64,000 bases of DNA from Anaerolineaceae bacterium (lineage in GTDB: Bacteria > Chloroflexota > Anaerolineae > Anaerolineales > Anaerolineaceae): NCBI GenBank assembly GCA_002702705.1, contig PABH01000013.1:1-64000 (forward strand). Direction: 5' to 3'. Made by a program: the position numbers and the translations under genes. This document shows, one piece after another, positions 34,148-41,834 of this stretch (the stretch's first letter is position 1; every line of letters begins with the position of its first letter). A model generated the notes under the pieces. It did not search any database and had not been told where the DNA came from. It saw nothing but the letters and a program-made list of their open reading frames with translations.

Positions 34148-34342
34148 GTAGGTTGGGCAAGGATTGTTTTATCTTAAATTTGTTTGCGGATTAAGATGGT
34201 TGAAAATTTTGTCTTTTTGCCACGTGCCCAACGTTTTGGTATGTTTATGAAATTTGTTGGGCACGTTTCCATTCGTGTGCCGGGAAGGAAGAGTTAATTT
34301 TGCTATCAAGATGCTTGATAACGGGTGCGTGCCCAACCTACC
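34148..34342. repeat. Right copy of the composite REP-like repeat flanking the RAYT gene
   Basis: Starts GTAGGTTGGGCAAGGATTG and ends CGTGCCCAACCTACC. Its second dyad is GTTGGGCACG (34256-34265) with CGTGCCCAAC (34328-34337), a perfect 10-bp inverted repeat. An inner TATCAAG/CTTGATA hairpin lies in the loop. Confidence 0.85.
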
Positions 34343-34383
34343 TTGCAAATATATCGCTCGAAAGATCATTATTCTTGATACGG

Positions 34384-34498
34384 CAACGTTTTGGTAAACC
34401 AATGAAATTTGTTGGGCACGTGTGCATTGGTGTGCCGGGAAAGAAGGGGAAATCTTGCCGTCAAGATGCCTGACAACGGGTGCTTGCCCAACCTACAT
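34384..34498. repeat. REP-like module 3
   Basis: CAACGTTTTGG, then GTTGGGCACG (34411-34420) paired with CTTGCCCAAC (34483-34492). The loop carries GTGTGCCGGGAA and a partial CAAGATGCCTG hairpin, the same loop type as the right flank and module 5. Confidence 0.8.
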
Positions 34499-34539
34499 AT
34501 GTAATCATATATCTCGAAAGGTCATTATTTTCGGTGCAC

Positions 34540-34655
34540 CAACGTTTTGATATGTTTATGAAATTTGTTGGGCATGTGGCCTTCTAAGAATCATGAAGGT
34601 GGGAGAAACCTCGCATTCGATGATTTTTGATACCAAGGCCTTGCCCAACCTACAT
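34540..34655. repeat. REP-like module 4
   Basis: CAACGTTTTGATATG, then GTTGGGCATG (34567-34576) paired with CTTGCCCAAC (34640-34649). Its loop (ATGAAGGTGGGAGAAACCTCGC) is of the other type, shared with the left flanking copy. Confidence 0.8.
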
Positions 34656-34733
34656 TGGAAAATTTTTATCGAAGACCTTTGTGTGTATTGTGTGTAAAGG
34701 GTGCTATAAAGGAACAAACAATTGTTGGGCACA

Positions 34734-34810
34734 TACCTATTTGTGTGCCAGGAAGGAGGGGACAATTTTGCTATCAAGATGCTTGATAATGGGTGCTTGC
34801 CCAACCCGCA
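34734..34810. repeat. REP-like module 5
   Basis: GTTGGGCACA (34734-34743) paired with CTTGCCCAAC (34796-34805); the loop has GTGTGCCAGGAAGGA and a TATCAAG/CTTGATA hairpin. It lies about 100 bp before the radical SAM gene. Confidence 0.8.
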
Positions 34811-34907
34811 TTTTATCCCTATCCGAAAAGCTGTATTAAATCTGTGAATTTGATACAATACAAATAGGACGTATGAACGACTAGACAATTCGGAGAGGCT
34901 TTTATTT

Positions 34908-36020
34908 ATGGCAGAAACGGTGCAACAGCGATTAGATCATCTTACCGCCCCAGGGAAATATTATGAATCCCTGGAAGATGGTGCTGTACGTTGTTATGCC
35001 TGTGCCCACCGTTGTTTGATCAAACCCGGCCGCCGCGGGATCTGCCAGGTGCGATTTAACCAGGATGGGGAATTACGTGTGCCTTGGGGTTACGTGGCCG
35101 CCATACAGGTTGATCCGATTGAGAAAAAGCCTTTTAATCATTTTTTACCGGGTTCCGATGCCCTTTCGTTTGGGATGTTAGGTTGTGATTTTCACTGTGG
35201 TTACTGCCAGAACTGGCTTACCTCTCAAGTGATGCGCGATCCTAAAGCGGATATGGGTGCTTATTATGTGCGCGAAATTACACCGAAAAAAATGGTCAGC
35301 ATTGCAGATCAACAAAACGCACCCATCCTCGTTTCGACCTATAATGAACCCCTCATTACAACAGAGTGGGCCATTGAGATTTTTAAAAAAGCAAAACAAG
35401 CCGGAATGCAGTGCGCTTATGTTTCCAATGGGAATGCCACGCCGGAAGTGTTAGATGCAGTTGCTCCGTATTTAAGTGCGTATAAAATTGACCTGAAAAG
35501 TATGCGGGATAAAAATTACCGTCAATTGGGCGGTGTATTACAGCATGTACTCGATAGTATTGCTTATGCCAAAAAAATCGGCTTATGGGTGGAAGTTGTC
35601 ACCCTGGTGGTGCCAGGATTTAATGATGACCCGGCTGAACTGTGGGATGCAGCCCGTTATTTAAGTTCGGTTTCGGTTGATATTCCCTGGCATGTAACCG
35701 CATACCATCCGGATTATAAAATGACGGATAATCCTTACACCGAATCCGGCAGTTTGCAAATTGCTTCTGAAATTGGGCAGGAAGCCGGTCTGAATTTTGT
35801 TTATGCCGGGAATTTGCCGGGCCGGGTTGGTTCTTTGGAAAACACCTTTTGTCCGCACTGTAATTTTTTGTTAATTACGCGCAATGGATATATCGTCCGG
35901 GATTACCGCATTACGGCCCAGGGTCACTGCCCGCGCTGCGGCAAAAGCATCCCCGGAATATGGACCAACGAACCAAGCAAGGTGCGCTTGGATGGGTGGG
36001 GTACGCCACACCGCATTTAA
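34908..36020 (+). CDS. amrS: AmmeMemoRadiSam-type radical SAM enzyme
   Basis: A 370-residue cytosolic enzyme. The [4Fe-4S] cysteines are C93, C97 and C100 in GCDFHCGYCQNW (CX3CX2C). The family-specific N-terminus has YACAHRCLIKPGRRGICQVR, and PWGYVAAIQVDPIEKKPFNHF follows. The C-terminus has a zinc-ribbon-like pair, CPHC and CPRCGK. Family members are found with Memo and AMMECR1 proteins and carry out an uncharacterised or recently assigned radical modification; neither partner is present in this window. GAGAGGC lies before the ATG. The stop codon overlaps the convergent elp3 stop by 4 bp. Confidence 0.9.
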   Translation: MAETVQQRLDHLTAPGKYYESLEDGAVRCYACAHRCLIKPGRRGICQVRFNQDGELRVPWGYVAAIQVDPIEKKPFNHFLPGSDALSFGMLGCDFHCGYCQNWLTSQVMRDPKADMGAYYVREITPKKMVSIADQQNAPILVSTYNEPLITTEWAIEIFKKAKQAGMQCAYVSNGNATPEVLDAVAPYLSAYKIDLKSMRDKNYRQLGGVLQHVLDSIAYAKKIGLWVEVVTLVVPGFNDDPAELWDAARYLSSVSVDIPWHVTAYHPDYKMTDNPYTESGSLQIASEIGQEAGLNFVYAGNLPGRVGSLENTFCPHCNFLLITRNGYIVRDYRITAQGHCPRCGKSIPGIWTNEPSKVRLDGWGTPHRI

Positions 36021-37645
36021 TCAGCGGAGACAGGTTTTACCATATATAATTTGCCGCGTAAAAAGCCACGCGACTGGTAATATTTTCGGGTGCCGATGGC
36101 AGCAATAACAGCCAGGTTTTGGAAACCGTGTGCCGCTGCAATTTTTTCAGCTGTTTCAATTAACTGCGTCCCCAAACCAATATGTTGGGCTGCCCCTTCT
36201 TTTTCCGCACCGACCGCCAGAGATTGCCCGTAAACATGAATTTCACGGATCAGCGCGGCATTTCGCAAATCTTCAAAGTCTAAATCAGCGGTGGGGTGAT
36301 TTTCTGCTGTATCTTGCGGTAAAGAGAGCCGTAAATAACCAGCGATTTTGCCATCCGGGGTGCGGTAGTGTAAAAAGTGTTCTTCCGCATAGGCCGGAGA
36401 GTAGGTGAAATCTTCCAAAGTCAGGTCTTCTACATCCACCTTTTGTTTGCGGACTTCATTACAACGGATGCAGTTACAGCGCTCACCGCGGCGGTGCACT
36501 TCGGCCAGCACGTCTTGACGCAGGCTGGTGCGTTTGTTGCCCTGCACGACATGGTGGGAAGGAATATCACGAATGATTCGGTTCACCCGGCAGTAGGGTT
36601 GAATGCTGGGTTTTATATCCGCGATCAAATTGACTAATTCTCGTTGGGTGTAAGGGGTGTAATCCCCATTTTGCCAGTAGGTATATAGCTCTGTCCCTTC
36701 CAACAGTTGAGTGGGGTAAATTTTCATTTCGTCGGGGGCGTACCCATCTTTCCATAGTTTTTCAAAATCAAGGCGGTCAATTTCTGTGGTGGCGCCCAGC
36801 AAATTGGGCATCCAGTGTAATACAATCTTAAATCCGGCGGCTCGCAGTAATGCAGTGGCTCGCAGCGCTTCGGCGGCAGTGTGACCACGTTTATTTAATT
36901 CCAAAACACGGTCGTTTAAGGACTGCACACCCATCTGGACTTTGGTAACACCCAGATATCGCAGCCAGGCCAGTTCTTTGGCGTTGATCTCATCCGGGCG
37001 GGTTTCGATTACCAGGCCGACGTTGCGGTGGGGAGCACTCTCATTCAATTGGTGTGCTTCCATCAGGTTGGCCGAATCCACCCCATTCATGGCATCATAA
37101 CAGCGTTTGACAAACTCTTCCTGGTAATCCTTACGGTATGAACTCCATGTGCCGCCCAGAATGAGCAGTTCAATTTTATCGGTGGGGTGTCCAACGGCTT
37201 TATAGGAATCCAAACGTGATTTAACCTGTAAATAAGGGTCAAAATTGTTTTGGAATGCACGGGATGCACCGGGTTCGTCCACCAGGTAACTCTTTGGCAT
37301 GCGCACATCATCTGGGCAAAAAATACATTTTCCCGGACAGGGATAGGGTTTGGTTAAGACAGTGACTGTCGTTACACCGGACAAACTGCGGATCGGTTTC
37401 ATACGAATCCGTTCCAGCAAACTGTTATCTTTTTCCGTTTCCCCTTCGGCGATCTGGCGGCGATATTCCGCGACGAGAATGGCTTTGGAAATATAACCGC
37501 CCTTGGCAAGGGGGTAACTTCGTAGTGATTTAACCACATCCTCACCCTGCCGGACTTCTTCCAGCACAATTCGGGCAATATCTAGTTTTTCTGTTGTTAC
37601 TTTATGACGCTGCATCCAGCGTTCAAAATCTAAAGGATCTCTCAT
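36017..37645 (-). CDS. elp3: Elp3-like tRNA U34 carboxymethyltransferase (radical SAM/GNAT)
   Basis: A 542-residue bacterial Elp3. The radical SAM domain (about 70-370) has the cluster motif PYPCPGKCIFCPDDVRMPKSY (CX3CX2C) and LGGTWSSY; the C-terminal GNAT domain (about 400-540) has IGLGTQLIETAEKIAAAHGF and ends in YYQSRGF. Elp3 uses acetyl-CoA and SAM to make cm5U at the tRNA wobble position; single-gene versions occur in bacteria. The start at 37645 is preferred to the one at 37699 because the latter would overlap the divergent methyltransferase start and has no ribosome site. Confidence 0.92.
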   Translation of the reverse strand: MRDPLDFERWMQRHKVTTEKLDIARIVLEEVRQGEDVVKSLRSYPLAKGGYISKAILVAEYRRQIAEGETEKDNSLLERIRMKPIRSLSGVTTVTVLTKPYPCPGKCIFCPDDVRMPKSYLVDEPGASRAFQNNFDPYLQVKSRLDSYKAVGHPTDKIELLILGGTWSSYRKDYQEEFVKRCYDAMNGVDSANLMEAHQLNESAPHRNVGLVIETRPDEINAKELAWLRYLGVTKVQMGVQSLNDRVLELNKRGHTAAEALRATALLRAAGFKIVLHWMPNLLGATTEIDRLDFEKLWKDGYAPDEMKIYPTQLLEGTELYTYWQNGDYTPYTQRELVNLIADIKPSIQPYCRVNRIIRDIPSHHVVQGNKRTSLRQDVLAEVHRRGERCNCIRCNEVRKQKVDVEDLTLEDFTYSPAYAEEHFLHYRTPDGKIAGYLRLSLPQDTAENHPTADLDFEDLRNAALIREIHVYGQSLAVGAEKEGAAQHIGLGTQLIETAEKIAAAHGFQNLAVIAAIGTRKYYQSRGFLRGKLYMVKPVSAD

Positions 37646-37678
37646 TTTTTTATTTCTACCTGTTATAATCGGTTCACG

Positions 37679-38434
37679 ATGAAAACGGAAACGATTCAAT
37701 ATTTATTGGACATTAATCGTCAATTTTACCAGAAATTCGGCGATGCGTTTGCAGCCACCCGGCGGCGTATTCAACCCGGCATTTATGAGTTGTTAGAGAA
37801 ACTTCCAAAACACGGCCATTGGCTGGATTTAGGCTGTGGTTCTGGTGCTTTATCGCAGGTTTGGATTCAACAGGTGCGCTCCGGCAGTTACACGGGGCTT
37901 GATTTTTCGGAACCCCTTTTAAAGGAAGCTCGGCGCAGCCTGGCAGAACAAGATTTGCCGCACGACCTGGAGGTTAATTTTTACAAAGCTGATTTATTGG
38001 ATGCTGGGTGGGTTAAAGCAGCCACGCGTGAACAATACGATGGGGTTTTTTGTTTTGCGGCTATGCATCATTTACCTGATCATCAAAATCACTTAAAGCT
38101 GGTGAAGACCGTGCGTTCTTTACTTCCCGAGGGCGGCACCTTCATTCATTCTAACTGGCAGTTTCAAAACAGTCCCAAATTAAAAGCACGGGTACAGCCC
38201 TGGTCGGCGGTGGGGATAAAAGAAGCCGATGTGGAAACGGGGGATACCTTGCTCGATTGGCGGTTTGCATTGCCAGGACAAGAAGAGGAGATTGGGTACC
38301 GGTATGTTCACTTGTTTTCGGAGGATGAATTAAATCAGTTGGCCTCTGAGAGTAGTTTTGAGGTGGCGGAAACCTTTTATTCGGATGGTACTGGCGGCCG
38401 GTTAGGTTTGTATCAAATCTGGCGGGCGAAATAG
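37679..38434 (+). CDS. Class I SAM-dependent methyltransferase
   Basis: A 251-residue Rossmann-fold methyltransferase. Motif I is WLDLGCGSGALSQVW near residues 43-57; the acidic end of beta-2 is YTGLDFSEPLLKEA; motif post-II is DGVFCFAAMHHLPDHQNHL. The target is unknown. Divergent from elp3, whose start lies 33 bp away, so the two promoters overlap and the proteins might be linked through tRNA modification (inference). Confidence 0.85.
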   Translation: MKTETIQYLLDINRQFYQKFGDAFAATRRRIQPGIYELLEKLPKHGHWLDLGCGSGALSQVWIQQVRSGSYTGLDFSEPLLKEARRSLAEQDLPHDLEVNFYKADLLDAGWVKAATREQYDGVFCFAAMHHLPDHQNHLKLVKTVRSLLPEGGTFIHSNWQFQNSPKLKARVQPWSAVGIKEADVETGDTLLDWRFALPGQEEEIGYRYVHLFSEDELNQLASESSFEVAETFYSDGTGGRLGLYQIWRAK

Positions 38435-38438
38435 GTGG

Positions 38439-38894
38439 TTAACAACCATCTCGGCGACGCATCACCTGTCGGCAGTAACCCAGCGCAGTAGCTCGCCCAA
38501 CGGATTGGGCGCTGGTTTGAGTTTCTAGTTTTTGTTTGATGGCGGCAATATGTAAATTCACCGTACGCCGCGACAGATTTAGTTTATAGGCGATCTGTTT
38601 GCTGGTATACCCCAATGCCAAATAGTTTAACACCTCTCGCTGGCGTGGGCTGAGGATTACACCCGCCGGGTGCTGTTCTTTGTAGGGTGAGGGGGAATCC
38701 GGTAGAGATACAACCAACCAAGAACCAAACGGGGTGACTTTCACCGCGGCAGGGTCTTTAGGAAACAGTAGTTCAAACGGTTGGAAGGATTGCCATTCCC
38801 CCTGACTGAGTGCCTTAATGATCGCCTGGGTGCTTTGATCCTTTTCCAGAAAGATAATGGTCTGTGCGTTAAGAAAAAATAGAATTTTTGTCAT
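38439..38894 (-). CDS. LuxR-type helix-turn-helix protein
   Basis: A 151-residue protein. The C-terminal GerE/LuxR HTH (about 85-150) is clear: LSPRQREVLNYLALGYTSKQIA...LSRRTVNLHIAAIKQKL. The first 80 residues match no receiver or PAS domain I know, and contain a short predicted beta region (ILFFLNAQTIIFLEKDQ). Probably a transcription regulator. It lies 60 bp downstream of the membrane partner of the ECF sigma factor, on the same strand, so it may belong to the same locus. Confidence 0.8.
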   Translation of the reverse strand: MTKILFFLNAQTIIFLEKDQSTQAIIKALSQGEWQSFQPFELLFPKDPAAVKVTPFGSWLVVSLPDSPSPYKEQHPAGVILSPRQREVLNYLALGYTSKQIAYKLNLSRRTVNLHIAAIKQKLETQTSAQSVGRATALGYCRQVMRRRDGC

Positions 38895-38954
38895 GGGTTT
38901 TAGAATTTATGTTCTAAATTATGACAGAAAATAACGGATGAGTCAAGAAAAATA

Positions 38955-40979
38955 TTATCTGACTCCCGCTGCAAAATCAAATCTCCAAGGCCCTTCCAAC
39001 ACGATATGTTCGTAATAATAAATGATTTGGTTTGCAAAAAAATCCGTCATATCTTCTGGCTTATCCAGAACATCAACTGCCATTACACCCGGTGTGGAGA
39101 AGTCGCAATTGATCTCGATGCCTTCATTTGCTTTAAGCTTTTCTTTAAAGGCTTTGCAGTCATTTTCTGGACCATACCAGGCTGTCGATGCCACCAGCCG
39201 TTCTACGATCAATTGGTAATTTTCCAATCCCCAATCTGATGGGCGGACGGCAAGATATTCACTGCAGACCTGATTTTGAGCTGAGTTATCAATCTGATCA
39301 GACCGGATTTGGTTTAAAAAGAGATCATTGCCACGGTAATGCAAAAAGACTTGGTTGCCAGAATAGATAAATGGATCAGCCGGTTTTTCAAAACACAGGG
39401 TGAATTTTACAGCCGTATCGGTTAATTTAATATGAGTAATTGTTACCGGAATCTGATTTACAGTTGTTGTTTGATTAACATTAAAATCTCCAGTTACCCA
39501 TTCACCTTGGAATTTTTGATCGTGATTGGGATTCCAAAAGATGGAATACATATTCTGAAAGTAACTACGTGTTTGTGGCAGATCGGTTACCTTTCTTGAT
39601 TCAAAAGTCCAGATCACCGGAAAATCAATTGTTTCATTCCACAGAATCACCTGTTTTCCATCCGGAGACCAAACTGGTTTTTTCTCTAATTCCATTTCAG
39701 TCGGACGAGACATCAAACGTGTTTCTACCGGCAACAATTGGTTTGTTTTTTGATCACTTGTCAGCCAAACCACACGATCACCGGGGGAATCCATGTTGGT
39801 TAACCGCACGGCTGCCAGTAAACTCTCCCCATTTGGTGACCAATATACTTTTTTGATGCCGCCAGCCAATTGCATACTTCCGGTTGGTTTTCCATCCAAA
39901 TCCCGAAAGGTCAGTTGATCACAACCCGGCAAGGGTTCAACGGTTTGTTCCACAACACATTCATCTGGCCTACTAACTGCCTGCGGTTGTTTTGGGTTTA
40001 ATTCAACCCACTGACCGGATAAAGTCTCCCAAATTGGTGTGGGTTCTTCATTCAGCGTACTATACCAATAACCCTGAACATCCAATTCGGAAATTCCATT
40101 GATCGTTGAAAACACCGTTCCAGCCTGCCAAAGATACCCATTTTCCATTTCTCCCACATAACGCAGTACATTCATCCCTACTGGAGAGAGTGGTTTTGTT
40201 TGGTTCATTTCAAGGTCGAAAAGCATTAGACGTTCAATCCCATCGACCTGTTGGATAAAAACAAAGGATTTATTGTCTATCCAGCGGGCTTCCCGTATAT
40301 ATTGAGTGTATTCAGCAACCACTTCTCTGGTTGTGAAGTTATATAGTTTTAAAATCTTTTCACCAAAAAAGTGATCAAGCGGGGTGGAAATTAATAAGCC
40401 CAACCGTCCGTCCGGGGAAACAGCTTGTAACACAGTTTGTTCATTACGGCGGTAATAGATTTGTTGGTCTGTTTTCCCTTTATCATCCATTAAATAGATC
40501 CCATATCCACCGGCGGCAGGATTTTTACTAATGGCTTCGTGATAAAAATCGATCGATACGATAAACTCGTTATTTGTGAATTGATAAACAGTTTGTGCAG
40601 GTAATTCGGTAGGTATTCCAGCCGGCTGAGAGGTGGAATGGGGAGTTAAGGGCAGAAAGTCCTGGAATAACCGAAAAATTAAAGCTGCAGCCCCTACCAT
40701 AAATAAGATAATTCCGATAAACTGGGCAACCTGAAAAAACCTGACATGATTCTGGGGTCGTTTAAAATCAGACGGGGTTAATTTGTTCCGGAATTGGTCA
40801 AACCTGGTTTTTAAAACCTGTTTTTCGCTTTCTGTTGGCATCATGATTTGATTGATCCATTCGGATGTTTCGAGCAATTTATCAAGGTCAGGGTCGTTGT
40901 TTGCCTTTCCTGTTGATTGGTTATGAATGATTTGATCCAATTTTTCAGAAAACAAGTCCGCATTTTTATGATTAGTCAT
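38955..40979 (-). CDS. Membrane protein with outer beta-propeller, probable anti-sigma partner
   Basis: A 674-residue protein. Residues 1-85 are soluble and charged, one membrane helix lies at about 86-109 (VAQFIGIILFMVGAAALIF), and the remainder is outside. The outer part holds WD40/TolB-like blades (LMLFDLEMNQTKPLSP, YWSPNGESLLAAVRL, PVWSPDGKQVILWNE) and a final beta domain. No zinc-binding HxxxCxxC anti-sigma motif is visible. The start overlaps the ECF sigma gene by 8 bp, which is the usual arrangement of sigma/anti-sigma pairs, so a sensing and sequestering role is inferred. Confidence 0.6.
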   Translation of the reverse strand: MTNHKNADLFSEKLDQIIHNQSTGKANNDPDLDKLLETSEWINQIMMPTESEKQVLKTRFDQFRNKLTPSDFKRPQNHVRFFQVAQFIGIILFMVGAAALIFRLFQDFLPLTPHSTSQPAGIPTELPAQTVYQFTNNEFIVSIDFYHEAISKNPAAGGYGIYLMDDKGKTDQQIYYRRNEQTVLQAVSPDGRLGLLISTPLDHFFGEKILKLYNFTTREVVAEYTQYIREARWIDNKSFVFIQQVDGIERLMLFDLEMNQTKPLSPVGMNVLRYVGEMENGYLWQAGTVFSTINGISELDVQGYWYSTLNEEPTPIWETLSGQWVELNPKQPQAVSRPDECVVEQTVEPLPGCDQLTFRDLDGKPTGSMQLAGGIKKVYWSPNGESLLAAVRLTNMDSPGDRVVWLTSDQKTNQLLPVETRLMSRPTEMELEKKPVWSPDGKQVILWNETIDFPVIWTFESRKVTDLPQTRSYFQNMYSIFWNPNHDQKFQGEWVTGDFNVNQTTTVNQIPVTITHIKLTDTAVKFTLCFEKPADPFIYSGNQVFLHYRGNDLFLNQIRSDQIDNSAQNQVCSEYLAVRPSDWGLENYQLIVERLVASTAWYGPENDCKAFKEKLKANEGIEINCDFSTPGVMAVDVLDKPEDMTDFFANQIIYYYEHIVLEGPWRFDFAAGVR

Positions 40980-41535
40980 GCTTCACCTCGTACTGATTTT
41001 CCTTTTCTAACATGTACTCTCTTAATTTGCGAACTGTGCGAAATAAAATCACGGCTACATTTTGTTCGCTAATTGACGTTATCGCTGATATTTTCCGGTT
41101 GGTTAATCGTGCTCCAAATTTTAGAGCTAATAATTCATTCTCCCGCGGGGAGAGCCTTTTTATCGCACAATGTAATCGAAGTCGTTCTTCATTTTGAATC
41201 ACACAGTCTTCGAGCGGTTTCTGACCATTGTCATGTTGCTTAACCCATTCCCAAGGTATCCATTTTTTTCTATTAACTGCCCGCAGCCAATCAATGAATA
41301 AATTGCGAGTGATAGCAAATAACCATGCCTCAAAGGGGCTGTTCTGGTTTTTATATCGGTAGTAGTTCTTAAAGATTCGTTCAAAAACTTGAGAAGTCAG
41401 GTCTTGGGCTGCATGCGTTTCACCTGTCCTATATAACAGATAAGCAAATACTCGCTCATAGTATGTTTGGTAAAGCTCAATAAAGACGTCCTGATCAGTT
41501 TTGGTTTGTTTTTCCCAGACTTCTTTAGGTGGCAT
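40972..41535 (-). CDS. RNA polymerase ECF-type sigma factor
   Basis: A 187-residue sigma-70-family factor. Region 2 is at about 18-85 (FIELYQTYYERVFAYLLYRTG, DLTSQVFERIF, FEAWLFAITRNLFIDWLRA) and region 4 at about 122-175 (CAIKRLSPRENELLALKFGARLTNRKISAI... VAVILFRTVRKLREYM). Directs transcription of an unknown regulon, normally including its own gene. The ribosome site GAGAGAGGG precedes the ATG. Overlaps the next gene by 8 bp. Confidence 0.9.
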   Translation of the reverse strand: MPPKEVWEKQTKTDQDVFIELYQTYYERVFAYLLYRTGETHAAQDLTSQVFERIFKNYYRYKNQNSPFEAWLFAITRNLFIDWLRAVNRKKWIPWEWVKQHDNGQKPLEDCVIQNEERLRLHCAIKRLSPRENELLALKFGARLTNRKISAITSISEQNVAVILFRTVRKLREYMLEKENQYEVKHD

Positions 41536-41834
41536 GTGGATAGACCCTCTCTCAAAAAAATGAGTTCACTGGTTAAAACGATGGCAATTTGATTCTATTA
41601 CAAATATGAGAAAGAAAATTTTAAAAAGATTAAAAATGAAGGTTTTGGGACAATAGTAAAATTAACCTTCCTTTCATGATAAGTAAAGAAGACCCATCAC
41701 TTATTCGATAGTTTGAAGGTACGAATCACCCCTGGAATACATAATATTACTTCGCTGCTTTTTGTAGTGCAACGGAGATAATAATAACGCTGTTATGAAA
41801 TTAAAGAGATAGATAATGATCAAAAAGATCGGCG
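41536..41834. other. Intergenic region between gatB stop and the sigma factor start
   Basis: About 300 AT-rich bp. It should contain the sigma-factor promoter, but I could not fix a box pair. No gene or strong hairpin seen. Confidence 0.4.

Noticed and set aside
34148-34810. Possible CRISPR array
   Set aside because: Repeat spacing (about 155 bp) and internal palindromes do not fit CRISPR repeats of 24-40 bp; the RAYT gene explains them better.
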